Assembly: GCA_902795975.1 (NCBI GenBank)
Contig: CADBNE010000016.1
Coordinates: forward strand, 1 to 20,862
Direction: 5' to 3'
Length of the DNA stretch: 20,862 bases
Source of the DNA: an uncultured Erysipelotrichaceae bacterium
GTDB lineage: Bacteria; Bacillota_I; Bacilli_A; RF39; UBA660
Below, piece by piece: positions 7,823 through 14,857 of this stretch (positions within the stretch are counted from its first letter, which is position 1; each line of letters opens with the position of its first letter). A model generated the notes under the pieces. The model ran no database searches, was not told the origin of the DNA, and saw only the letters and a list, made by a program, of their open reading frames with translations. A program made the translations under genes and the position numbers.

Positions 7823-7831
7823 ATTATAACA
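7823..7831 (-). promoter_or_regulatory. Extended -10 promoter of the ATPase/170-aa gene pair
   Basis: TGTTATAAT on the minus strand begins in the T-run of the preceding terminator. Any -35 would fall inside the terminator stem and is not consensus. The expected start near 7816 leaves a short leader with AGGTGG. Confidence 0.65.
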
Positions 7832-7854
7832 AAAAAAGACTACATATAGTCTTT
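7831..7854 (-). terminator. Intrinsic terminator of the ABC transporter operon
   Basis: AAAGACTA (7835-7842) and TAGTCTTT (7847-7854) form an 8-bp stem with a 4-nt loop. The minus strand then reads a run of seven T in total. The permease stop codon (7853-7855) lies at the base of the stem. Confidence 0.85.
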
Positions 7855-8530
7855 AAAACTCTTTTTTTAAATATATTTTATAAGATATATTAAATGATAT
7901 AAGATTCAATAATAACATTACTAAAATAATTATTATTGGTAAATATGGAATAAATGATGATAATATTTCTGTTGTAGTTTCAAACTTAGGATCAATAGAC
8001 TTAATACTAAGAAGAATTACAGGCGCAACAGAAAGAATTGCAAATAAAATAATCATAAATATATTATTTGCCTTCTCAGTACCATATTTATATACTAATG
8101 GAGTCTTCATAATAAATAATAAATTAGTAGCACATGTAAATGTAGAACTTATTAAAAAAGTTGTACCTATATTTAATGGTAATATTAATTTACATATAGT
8201 ACCTAAAATTAATACAAATAATATACCTATTAGTAATAATGTAATATTAAGTAAATATTTACCTAATACTATATCTCTTCTATTAACTGGAAAAGTAAGT
8301 ATAAATGCATCAGAATTAGCTTTTTCTTCTTCATATAATATAGTATTAGCTAATCCACCTAATATAGATATTGGAAGTGCTAAACCAGTATAAGTAACCA
8401 TAGCCATTTGTTTATCATAAAAACCTAAGAATGTAAATACAATAGCCATACCAAATACCATAGTAATTAATCTTTTATATGATTTAAGAGCTAATAAATC
8501 TTTTATAATTAATCTTTTTATAGTATCCAT
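7853..8530 (-). CDS. ABC-2-type transporter permease
   Basis: The 225-residue integral membrane protein has about six hydrophobic segments. The cytosolic segment with NSDAFILTFPVNRRDIVLGKY (residues about 72-92) is the hallmark of the ABC2_membrane_5 permease family (lPvsrkdIVlgKY). It forms the membrane part of an exporter with the ATPase encoded just upstream. Its ATG overlaps the ATPase stop by one base (TAATG), with GAGGTGAT inside the ATPase end. Related pairs in Bacillota act in export or in resistance to cell-wall-active compounds and often come with a GntR regulator; none is present here. The substrate is unknown. Confidence 0.85.
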   Translation of the reverse strand: MDTIKRLIIKDLLALKSYKRLITMVFGMAIVFTFLGFYDKQMAMVTYTGLALPISILGGLANTILYEEEKANSDAFILTFPVNRRDIVLGKYLLNITLLLIGILFVLILGTICKLILPLNIGTTFLISSTFTCATNLLFIMKTPLVYKYGTEKANNIFMIILFAILSVAPVILLSIKSIDPKFETTTEILSSFIPYLPIIIILVMLLLNLISFNISYKIYLKKEF

Positions 8531-9384
8531 TACTTATCACCTCTAATATAAATAATCATTATCTTCTCTAAATTAGGTTTAACAATATTATCTATATTAT
8601 ATTTTTCTTTATAATCTATATTCTTATCAACTAATAACTCACAATCAAATCTATTTCTTTTATAATTAATATAATCATTACTATCAATAGTATCAAATTG
8701 TTCATGAGTACATGTAACTAATAAATAACCATTTAATAATTCTTCTCTAGTTTTATTTAATATTATTTTACCATCATCAATAAATATAATATCATCAGCT
8801 AATTTCTCTAAATCAGTTGTAATATGACTTGATATAAATATAGCATGTTCATTATCTTTCATATAATCTCTAAACATATCTAACATATCACTACGTGCTA
8901 TAGGATCTAATCCACTAGTTGGTTCATCTAATATTAATAATTTAGGATTATATGATATAGCTGCTGCTATCTTAGTTTTAATATACATACCTTTAGAAAA
9001 ATGTTTTATCTCTTTATTCTTAGGTAATTTAAACTTAGTAATATAATAATCAAATAATTTACTATCCCAATTTTTATGTATTATACTCATCATTTTATCT
9101 ATATCTACTATAGTATAATACCCAGGTATAAAACTATCATCTAATACTACACCTATATTCTCTTTAATAGTTTTTTCACTTTTTTTACTATCTAATCCAA
9201 ATATTTTAACGTTACCTGAATCAATATTAATAATATTTAATATTGATTTAATAGTAGTAGTTTTACCACTACCATTTTCTCCTACTATACCTACTACATG
9301 ACCTTTAGGTATATCAAAAGTAACATTAGATAACTTAAATCCATCATAACTTTTACATATATTTTCTACATTTACTATATCCAT
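8530..9384 (-). CDS. ABC transporter ATP-binding protein (YtrB/CcmA-like)
   Basis: The 284-residue nucleotide-binding subunit energises the downstream permease. It has Walker A GENGSGKTT (35-43), Walker B LLILDEP (149-155), a D-loop TSGLD (156-160) and an H-loop (H187 in SSHITTDLEKLAD). The signature reads HFSKGMYIK (128-136) rather than LSGGQ, a degeneracy typical of this export subfamily. A C-terminal extension of about 70 residues follows the core. The start ATG has AAGGATGAT upstream and an extended -10 promoter 21 nt before it. With the one-base overlap to the permease this is a complete two-gene exporter. Confidence 0.88.
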   Translation of the reverse strand: MDIVNVENICKSYDGFKLSNVTFDIPKGHVVGIVGENGSGKTTTIKSILNIINIDSGNVKIFGLDSKKSEKTIKENIGVVLDDSFIPGYYTIVDIDKMMSIIHKNWDSKLFDYYITKFKLPKNKEIKHFSKGMYIKTKIAAAISYNPKLLILDEPTSGLDPIARSDMLDMFRDYMKDNEHAIFISSHITTDLEKLADDIIFIDDGKIILNKTREELLNGYLLVTCTHEQFDTIDSNDYINYKRNRFDCELLVDKNIDYKEKYNIDNIVKPNLEKIMIIYIRGDK

Positions 9385-9404
9385 ATTATCATCCTTATAT
9401 AATT

Positions 9405-9413
9405 ATTATAACA
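9405..9413 (-). promoter_or_regulatory. Extended -10 promoter of the ABC transporter operon
   Basis: TGTTATAAT is read on the minus strand (TATAAT at 9405-9410), just downstream of the T-run of the glycosyltransferase terminator. The leader would be about 14 nt. No consensus -35 is seen. Confidence 0.65.
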
Positions 9414-9421
9414 CCAATAAT

Positions 9422-9453
9422 AAAAAAAATAAGTAAGTATACTTACTTATTTT
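9422..9453 (-). terminator. Intrinsic terminator of the glycosyltransferase operon
   Basis: A perfect 28-bp palindrome (9426-9453, core AAGTAAGTATACTTACTT) contains the stop codon of the 172-aa gene. The minus strand continues as a run of eight T. The symmetry would also let it work weakly in the other direction. Confidence 0.82.
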
Positions 9454-9965
9454 GTAAATAAATCCATATATACATTACTATCTAATAATATATGTTTACT
9501 TTCTATATTACTTATATTACTAATTATATTATTATCTTTATCGTATTCTACTTTACACTTTTTAATATATTCTTTAGTATATAATTTTCCCATAGTATTA
9601 TTAGTATCTAACTTATAATCTTCTTCTAAATTAGAATTGCATACTTTTCCTATACATATATCATTATTACCTATTTTATCTAACATATCAATTAAAGAAA
9701 AACTATTATATATATAGTCATTATCTCTCAAAAAGAATACATAATCATTATATAAATTATAATCTATAATATTACTATTTATATTTAAATACTGTATATT
9801 TACTATTTCTTTATACTTGTTAAGAATAAAATCTATATCATTTATATCATAATTACCTACTAATAATATTCTTATATCCTTTATATTCTTTTGCAATCCA
9901 ACACTACTTATTGTTTTAAATAATATATTGTCTATAGAATGTATAGGTATAACTACATCAATCAT
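9447..9965 (-). CDS. Short, diverged GT-A-type glycosyltransferase-like protein
   Basis: The 172-residue product starts MIDVVIPIHS, like the MIDIIIPAYN of the gene upstream, and keeps a DxD-like DND (81-83) at the end of the VFFLR strand where that gene has IDSDD. It lacks the second half of a GT2 domain: there is no NED/ED acceptor-side motif, and the total is a little over half the usual length. No frameshift or internal stop was seen, the start has GAGGTAG upstream, and it overlaps the upstream gene by 4 nt (ATGA), so it looks like a maintained gene. It may be a duplicated, shortened GT-A domain acting as partner of the full-length enzyme. Own catalytic activity is doubtful. Confidence 0.65.
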   Translation of the reverse strand: MIDVVIPIHSIDNILFKTISSVGLQKNIKDIRILLVGNYDINDIDFILNKYKEIVNIQYLNINSNIIDYNLYNDYVFFLRDNDYIYNSFSLIDMLDKIGNNDICIGKVCNSNLEEDYKLDTNNTMGKLYTKEYIKKCKVEYDKDNNIISNISNIESKHILLDSNVYMDLFTK

Positions 9966-10909
9966 ACTTCTACCTCACTAACTAAATCTAAGAATTCTAA
10001 AAAAGTAATATTTGGATTATCTATATTTACCACTTCATTCTTAAAAAAATCATATTCACTATCTAATATTTCTTGTTTTAATTCTAAATCTCTTACTGGA
10101 TATTTTATATATATATCTTTTAAATCTTTAGTATTCTTTAATAGTTCTATTGAATCATCTTCATTCATAAACTCTAAATAGTAGTAATACATAGATGTTA
10201 TAGAAGAGAGTGCTAAAGAACTAATTAATTCTTCATTACAATTATCTTCAATAGCAGACTTTAATGCCCAAGTAATATTATATACATATCCTATTAATCC
10301 AGTATATCTATACTTATAATTATTCTTTCTAGTAATAGAATTCTCATTAAACATCCAACAATATACTATATTATCTAAATATGCTATTTTAGGTTCTCTA
10401 AGCATTATAGACTGATTAAAACCATTATCTTCATTACAATAACTATCATTAAACCTAATATTATGTTCAATTAAGAATTTTCTTCTATAAATTTTACCAT
10501 GTAACCATACATTATCATCTAATCTTGTTACCCTTTCTCCTTCTTTTTCCTCAATAAAAGCACCACATACTACATCTAAATTATTATTTACAATTGTAGT
10601 ATACAATATATTAACAGAATAAGGAGAATTAAATACATCATCACTATCTATAAATACTATATATTCACTAGTAGAGTTATCTATACCTACTTGCCTAGCT
10701 ACCCCTGGTCCACTATTTTTATCTAAAGTAATTTCTTTAATATTAAGTATATCCTTAAAAAAATTAATTTCTTTAGAATAATTAATATCTGATGCATCAT
10801 TACATATATATACATTAAATTTATCACTTATATCTTGATAACATATAGAAAACAATGTTCTCATTATAGTATCATGTGAATTATAAGCTGGAATAATTAT
10901 ATCTATCAT
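9962..10909 (-). CDS. Family 2 glycosyltransferase
   Basis: The 315-residue enzyme would transfer a sugar from a nucleotide-sugar donor to a glycan, lipid or protein acceptor at the cytoplasmic membrane face. The GT-A fold motifs are clear: N-terminal IIIPAYN (4-10), NDAS (37-40), NSGPGVARQVGI (65-76), the metal-binding DSDD (88-91) and NED (159-161) at the catalytic-base position. There is no membrane segment. The C-terminal third (about 205-315) is helical and acidic with no known motif. The start ATG has GAGGTAG upstream and a near-consensus promoter. It heads a two-gene operon with the short GT-like gene, divergent from the propeller-like gene. The acceptor is unknown. Confidence 0.88.
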   Translation of the reverse strand: MIDIIIPAYNSHDTIMRTLFSICYQDISDKFNVYICNDASDINYSKEINFFKDILNIKEITLDKNSGPGVARQVGIDNSTSEYIVFIDSDDVFNSPYSVNILYTTIVNNNLDVVCGAFIEEKEGERVTRLDDNVWLHGKIYRRKFLIEHNIRFNDSYCNEDNGFNQSIMLREPKIAYLDNIVYCWMFNENSITRKNNYKYRYTGLIGYVYNITWALKSAIEDNCNEELISSLALSSITSMYYYYLEFMNEDDSIELLKNTKDLKDIYIKYPVRDLELKQEILDSEYDFFKNEVVNIDNPNITFLEFLDLVSEVEV

Positions 10910-10926
10910 ATTACTACCTCAATAAA

Positions 10927-10955
10927 ATTATATCATATCAAAATATATATGTTAA
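10927..10955 (-). promoter_or_regulatory. Promoter of the glycosyltransferase operon
   Basis: TTAACA (10950-10955), a 17-nt spacer ending in TGA, and TATAAT (10927-10932) read on the minus strand: near-consensus -35 plus extended -10. It overlaps the divergent promoter of the gene at 10978. Confidence 0.75.
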
Positions 10956-10958
10956 AAT
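10950..10958 (+). promoter_or_regulatory. Extended -10 promoter of the propeller-like gene
   Basis: TGTTAAAAT on the plus strand gives a TGn motif plus TAAAAT at 10953-10958. The segment 17 nt upstream is ATATCA, a weak -35. The start would be near 10965, just before the GGGTGAT ribosome-binding site. The TG falls inside the -35 box of the divergent glycosyltransferase promoter, so polymerases on the two promoters would exclude each other. Confidence 0.55.
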
Positions 10959-10977
10959 AATAATATAGGGTGATTAT

Positions 10978-11868
10978 ATGAAAAAGAGAAATAAAATTAT
11001 AATAATAAGTATATTAATAATATTTTTAATAACGCTCTTTTTTAAAATTAATATTTTAAAAAACTATAAATCTAATAAAAATAATAATAGTATATATAAA
11101 ATAGAAGGTATAAATAATAAATATACACCACAATCTATTTCTTATTCTGAAAAATATAATGTTATACTACAAACTTCATATAATAATAACAATAAAGCTA
11201 GTAAAATATATATAATAAACTTTAATACAGGAGAACTTATAAAAGAATTAGAACTATTAAAAGAAAATAATACAATAAATAATACACATGTAGGAGGAAT
11301 TGCTACAGACAATAATAAAGTATGGATAACTAGTGATTATGAAATAAATGAATATAACTTAGAAGAAATTATTAATACCAATAATACAAGTATAAAGGCA
11401 ATAAGTACTAAAAAATTAAAAAATAGAGGTGATACTTGTACTTATAATAATGGTATATTATGGATAGCTGATTTCTATTTATATCCTATATATAAAGTAC
11501 CAAATAATAAACCATTATTACTAGGTTATAAAGTAACAGATAATATAGATTATAATAATTATAATTACTCAGTAATGCTACCTAAAATGGTACAAGGAGT
11601 AGCTATTAAAGATAATAAAATTATTATATCTCAATCATATACATATTTAGTTAATTCTAAATTACGTATATATGAATTTAATATAAATGATAATACTAAT
11701 AACTATAAATTAGATAAAAATAATTTAATTAAAACAATAACAATACCACCTATGGCAGAAGGAATATTTTATAAAGATAATAAAATATATGTACTATTTG
11801 AAAGCTCTTCCAAAAAATATTTTGGAGCATATCCTAAAATTAACAATTTACTAGAATATACTATATAA
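10978..11868 (+). CDS. Membrane-anchored, probably beta-propeller extracytoplasmic protein
   Basis: The 296-residue product has a short basic N-terminus (MKKRNK) and one hydrophobic segment (about 7-23), so it is anchored with the rest outside. The body has propeller-blade-like repeats: SKIYIINFNTGELIKEL (about 75-91), GGIATDNNKVWITSDYEINEYNL, NGILWIADFYLYPIYKV, GVAIKDNKIIISQSY, and AEGIFYKDNKIYVLFES near the end. These are the x-G-hydrophobic-(xx)DNK-hydrophobic strands of YncE/NHL-like propellers. Catalytic residues are not evident. The start has GGGTGAT 5-6 nt upstream. A strong terminator follows at once, so it is monocistronic. It may bind a ligand or a cell-wall component; this is inference. 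Confidence 0.65.
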   Translation: MKKRNKIIIISILIIFLITLFFKINILKNYKSNKNNNSIYKIEGINNKYTPQSISYSEKYNVILQTSYNNNNKASKIYIINFNTGELIKELELLKENNTINNTHVGGIATDNNKVWITSDYEINEYNLEEIINTNNTSIKAISTKKLKNRGDTCTYNNGILWIADFYLYPIYKVPNNKPLLLGYKVTDNIDYNNYNYSVMLPKMVQGVAIKDNKIIISQSYTYLVNSKLRIYEFNINDNTNNYKLDKNNLIKTITIPPMAEGIFYKDNKIYVLFESSSKKYFGAYPKINNLLEYTI

Positions 11869-11891
11869 GAATACACTTTGTGTATTCTTTT
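11867..11891 (+). terminator. Intrinsic terminator of the propeller-like gene
   Basis: AAGAATACAC (11867-11876) and GTGTATTCTT (11880-11889) form a perfect 10-bp stem with a TTT loop. It begins within the stop codon and ends in T-rich sequence on the plus strand. Confidence 0.82.
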
Positions 11892-11897
11892 ACTATT

Positions 11898-11926
11898 TTG
11901 CATTTTAAGCCGTTTTATGGTAATAT
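11898..11926 (+). promoter_or_regulatory. Promoter of the DHH phosphoesterase gene
   Basis: TTGCAT (11898-11903), a 17-nt spacer ending in TGG, and TAATAT (11921-11926). The -35 box is identical to that of rplM. The start near 11933 leaves an 18-nt leader carrying GGTGGTGA. Confidence 0.75.
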
Positions 11927-11950
11927 GTTGTCTTGTGTGGTGGTGAAATA

Positions 11951-13066
11951 ATGGAAAAATATAATTTAGGAAAATCATTAAATAATCTTGAAAAAACATT
12001 ATTTAAAGAAATATGTAATAGTAATAAAGTAATAATTGTATCACATAATCATATGGACTTTGATGCATTAGCAAGTTCTACCGCTTTAGCAGAAATAGTT
12101 AAAAGTTATGGACAAGAAGCATACATAGTAACAAATGATAATATAGATAATATGAAAGATAATTTTCGTTCTATGTTTTATGAAGTAAGAAATAAATATA
12201 ACATAATAAATAGTGAACAATTAGCTAAAATTCAAGATTCAAATGATTTAGTTATACTAACAGACGTAAATAGTATAAAACGTACTCCATTAAAAAATTA
12301 TAATAATTTTGATATGTTTAATAAAATTATAGTAATAGATCACCATGAGTTAGATGATGAAGTAGTTAATACTGATAATCTATTTGTTAATCAAGAAATA
12401 AGTAGTGCTAGTGAAATACTATTTACAGTATTTAAAAAATTAGATATATATATAGAACAAGATTTAGCTCAAAGATTATTAGCAGGTATATATCAAGATA
12501 CAACAGCACTATTCTTACTAAAAAATTCATCTACGTTATTAGCACTTACTAAATTATTTGATTATGGTGCTAACTTTCAAGAAATACAAGAATTATTTAC
12601 ATTAGATTTTGATGAAGATAGAATTATAAATGACTTAATAGATTGTACAAGATTTTATAAATATTATAATGAAATATATAGTTATAATGTAGCTATAACA
12701 ATGAATACTAATGAACCAGATAAATTATATACTTCAGAACAATTAGCTAATGCTGTAGACTATTTATTAAAATATTCAGTTAATGCAGCATTTGCTATAG
12801 GATTTACAGATAAAGCTAATTTAGGTGAAGGACATAAAGATAAAATATCTATTAAAGCAAGAAGTAAATTTGGTGAAAAAGAATTTGTTGATGTTGGTAG
12901 TATAATGAGATTAATTAATGGTGGTGGTGGTAAAAATAGAGCTGCTGCTACTATTAAAACAAATAATATAAATGAAGTATCAGATTCTTTAATAGAGTTA
13001 ATTAGACAAAATCAAGAAATGGATTATATTGAAGAAAAAGTAAAAACTTTTTCATTAAAAAAATAG
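11951..13066 (+). CDS. DHH/DHHA1 phosphoesterase (GdpP-catalytic-domain/NrnA-like)
   Basis: The 371-residue cytosolic enzyme has a DHH domain with SHNHMDFDA (31-39; metal ligands H32, D36, D38), LTDVN (D105), IDHH (129-132) and YQDT (D183). A DHHA1 domain follows, with the INGGGGKNRAAA substrate-binding motif (323-333). Relatives with this layout hydrolyse c-di-AMP, pApA, nanoRNA or pAp. The DHH part most resembles the C-terminal catalytic half of GdpP, but the PAS and GGDEF domains and membrane segments are absent, so a soluble c-di-AMP/pApA phosphodiesterase or NrnA-type enzyme is the best guess. Translation could also begin at an in-frame TTG at 11933, but ATG at 11951 is chosen because GGTGGTGA sits 5-8 nt upstream. 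The stop lies inside a bidirectional terminator. Confidence 0.85.
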   Translation: MEKYNLGKSLNNLEKTLFKEICNSNKVIIVSHNHMDFDALASSTALAEIVKSYGQEAYIVTNDNIDNMKDNFRSMFYEVRNKYNIINSEQLAKIQDSNDLVILTDVNSIKRTPLKNYNNFDMFNKIIVIDHHELDDEVVNTDNLFVNQEISSASEILFTVFKKLDIYIEQDLAQRLLAGIYQDTTALFLLKNSSTLLALTKLFDYGANFQEIQELFTLDFDEDRIINDLIDCTRFYKYYNEIYSYNVAITMNTNEPDKLYTSEQLANAVDYLLKYSVNAAFAIGFTDKANLGEGHKDKISIKARSKFGEKEFVDVGSIMRLINGGGGKNRAAATIKTNNINEVSDSLIELIRQNQEMDYIEEKVKTFSLKK

Positions 13067-13089
13067 AACACTTAAAAGTGTTCTATTTT
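13060..13089. terminator. Bidirectional terminator between convergent genes
   Basis: A perfect 14-bp stem (13060-13073 AAAATAGAACACTT with 13076-13089) has T-runs on both sides. It contains the stop codons of both the DHH gene (13064-13066) and the convergent GNAT gene (13083-13085). The unpaired centre is just AA, so in practice the top pairs open to make a larger loop. Confidence 0.85.
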
Positions 13090-13529
13090 AATTTCATTTC
13101 AAACATAATTCTTTGCTTATCAAAACCTATATGTTCATACATAGCTAATGCACTTTCATTAAACATCCAGCAATTAAGTTCAATTCTATCACAATTTTCC
13201 TCTATAGCAATCTTCTTAACTTCTTCCATTAGCTTTTTACCATATCCCTTACCCCTATAATCCTCATGAATAACTAATTGATCTACATCTAATTTTTTAG
13301 TATGTCTTTCCTTTATCTTATAAGTTAAATATCCAACCACTTTATTATCTTCTTCAATAACTATAGTAGGAAAATAATTAATTATATCCTCTAAATCTTT
13401 TCTTAACTCTTCATTAGTTAATTCTCTAAATATATCTGGTCTTCCATTATGATGGTGATTATAACCTTCTATATATACTTCTAATAAACCATTATCTATA
13501 TCTTCCTTTTTTACTTCTCTTATAATCAT
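13083..13529 (-). CDS. GNAT-family N-acetyltransferase
   Basis: The 148-residue single-domain enzyme would transfer an acetyl group from acetyl-CoA to an amine. The acetyl-CoA-binding motif A is clear: LDVDQLVIHEDYRGKGYGKKL (about 80-100) with RGKGYG at 92-97. The C-terminal motif ESALAMYEHIGF (125-136) includes the usual catalytic tyrosine (Y131). The substrate cannot be deduced. The start ATG has AGGAGGT upstream; that site overlaps the stop of the preceding methyltransferase gene, so the two are in one operon. The His-rich patch NHHH at 24-27 is unusual but of unknown meaning. Confidence 0.88.
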   Translation of the reverse strand: MIIREVKKEDIDNGLLEVYIEGYNHHHNGRPDIFRELTNEELRKDLEDIINYFPTIVIEEDNKVVGYLTYKIKERHTKKLDVDQLVIHEDYRGKGYGKKLMEEVKKIAIEENCDRIELNCWMFNESALAMYEHIGFDKQRIMFEMKLK

Positions 13530-13539
13530 ATAATACCTC

Positions 13540-14211
13540 CTACCATATATATGGAATTAATTTATATTTAACTTTATTTTTATATTCTTTATAACCCATT
13601 AATTGTTCCTCTAATACTTTTTCTTCATTATTAATTCTTTTAATAATAATTATTGGATATATTAAAAATATAATAAAAGATATTATAGATCCTAATATTA
13701 ATGGAATAGATAAAAATAAAATAATAGTAATAGCATACATAGGATGTCTTACAATTCCATATAATCCAGTATCCACTACTTTTTGATTATCACTTACCTC
13801 TATAGTACGTGATAAAAATGTATTTTCTCTTAATACTTCAGCATATAATATATACGAAAATACAAATACTATAGAAGATATAATAACTACTATATTAGGT
13901 AATTCTATCCAATTATATCTATAATTTAAACCAGATACTATAAATCCCAATATAAACATTATACCACTAAGTAATACTACTTCTTTTTGTTCTTTTTCCT
14001 TCTCTTTACTATTTAATCTTCTTCTAAGTAAATCAGGATCTTTGAACATAATAATGATTCCTACTATAAACATAGGTATAAATAATAATCCCATAAATAG
14101 TAATCCATTAAAATAATTAATAGTATTTGCAGGTATAAATATTAATGCGCCTACTAATATAAATCCTAATACAAATTTAAATATTGCTTGTATAAATAAT
14201 TTAACATCCAT
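13540..14211 (-). CDS. Isoprenylcysteine carboxyl methyltransferase-like (ICMT/PEMT family) membrane protein
   Basis: The 223-residue integral membrane protein has about five to six hydrophobic helices. The family's SAM-binding signature is present: DTGLYGIVRHPMYA (147-160) with RHPMY, then an EE pair (197-198) and the YKEYKNKVKYKLIPYIW ending typical of the ICMT/PEMT fold. Eukaryotic members methylate prenylated cysteine or phosphatidylethanolamine; substrates of most bacterial members are unknown. The start ATG has GGAG 8 nt upstream and an extended -10 promoter. It is the first gene of a two-gene operon with the GNAT gene. Confidence 0.85.
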   Translation of the reverse strand: MDVKLFIQAIFKFVLGFILVGALIFIPANTINYFNGLLFMGLLFIPMFIVGIIIMFKDPDLLRRRLNSKEKEKEQKEVVLLSGIMFILGFIVSGLNYRYNWIELPNIVVIISSIVFVFSYILYAEVLRENTFLSRTIEVSDNQKVVDTGLYGIVRHPMYAITIILFLSIPLILGSIISFIIFLIYPIIIIKRINNEEKVLEEQLMGYKEYKNKVKYKLIPYIW

Positions 14212-14229
14212 ATATCCAACTCCATTATA

Positions 14230-14238
14230 ATTATATCA
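14230..14238 (-). promoter_or_regulatory. Extended -10 promoter of the ICMT-like/GNAT operon
   Basis: TGATATAAT is read on the minus strand, starting in the last bases of the T-run of the lipoprotein terminator. A second TATAAT lies directly downstream (14224-14229). The -35 position falls inside the terminator stem (GACATT). Confidence 0.65.
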
Positions 14239-14264
14239 AAAAAATGACATATAATGTCATTTTT
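14238..14264 (-). terminator. Intrinsic terminator of the lipoprotein gene
   Basis: AAAAATGACAT (14240-14250) pairs with ATGTCATTTTT (14254-14264), giving an 11-bp stem with a 3-nt loop. The minus strand ends in a T-run. The lipoprotein stop codon lies at the start of the stem. Confidence 0.82.
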
Positions 14265-14796
14265 ACCATGTAATCTTTTTATTATCAATTATAACATAGT
14301 TATTTTCATCTGAATGTTCTAATTTATTTTTTAGTTGTTCTTCATATTTTTTGAAGATTTTTTTTGCTTCTGATTCTTTCTTTAAACGTGTATATACTTT
14401 TTGTTCATCATTTTCAGCATATTTGTCATGCTCTTTAGCAAATTCATCATATTTATTCATTTTAACTACTTCTGTAATTACTGTACCATTCTCTTGTACC
14501 TTACATGTTCTTTTAGTTAAATCTCTATCTTCTTCCGCATAATCCTTACCATTACAACCTGTTTTATCTGTTCTTTTATCATACCTAGTAACATATGCAA
14601 TATATGTTAATTTACCACCCTTATACTCTGTAATTAAATCTTCAGTATGATTAAAATCATTATCATAATAATGTAATTCATATTTAGATTTAGCACCGGG
14701 TACTGATATTGGACCTATCTTACTTGGCATAGAACATCCTGTTAACATAATAGCTGATGCAGCACATCCTAATACTATTCCTCCAACTTTTTTCAT
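14263..14796 (-). CDS. Predicted lipoprotein of unknown function
   Basis: The 177-residue precursor has a lipoprotein signal peptide: MKK, a hydrophobic stretch, and the lipobox LTGC (18-21) with lipidation cysteine C21. Diacylglyceryl modification and anchoring to the outer face of the membrane are expected. The mature part has two further cysteines (in TGCNG and RTCKV), which could form a disulfide, and a charged helical C-terminal half rich in Lys/Glu that may be coiled coil. No conserved domain is recognised. ATG at 14794-14796 is preferred over an in-frame ATG nine bases upstream because AAGGA is 9 nt before it and abuts the other. It lies between its own promoter and terminator, so it is probably monocistronic. 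Confidence 0.75.
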   Translation of the reverse strand: MKKVGGIVLGCAASAIMLTGCSMPSKIGPISVPGAKSKYELHYYDNDFNHTEDLITEYKGGKLTYIAYVTRYDKRTDKTGCNGKDYAEEDRDLTKRTCKVQENGTVITEVVKMNKYDEFAKEHDKYAENDEQKVYTRLKKESEAKKIFKKYEEQLKNKLEHSDENNYVIIDNKKITW

Positions 14797-14826
14797 ATAA
14801 CACATTCCTTCTATAATAATCTATAC

Positions 14827-14841
14827 TACAATTATATTGTA
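14827..14841 (-). promoter_or_regulatory. Inverted repeat over the -10 of the lipoprotein gene
   Basis: TATAAT (14831-14836, minus strand) lies inside a short perfect inverted repeat (TACAAT, 3-nt centre, ATTGTA). The -10 assignment is reasonable but no good -35 is present. The repeat could be an operator, a weak terminator of the upstream methyltransferase operon, or chance in AT-rich DNA. Confidence 0.4.
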
Positions 14842-14857
14842 TCAAACTATTCATATT

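Noticed and set aside
2866..9384. Bacteriocin biosynthesis/export cluster
   Set aside because: Thioredoxin-like accessory proteins and an ABC exporter occur nearby, but no short double-glycine-leader peptide, peptidase-containing transporter or immunity gene was seen, and the exporter is a separate operon.
9426..9453. 28-bp perfect palindrome as a recombination or operator site
   Set aside because: It includes the stop codon of the 172-aa gene and ends in eight T on the minus strand, which is explained by an intrinsic terminator.
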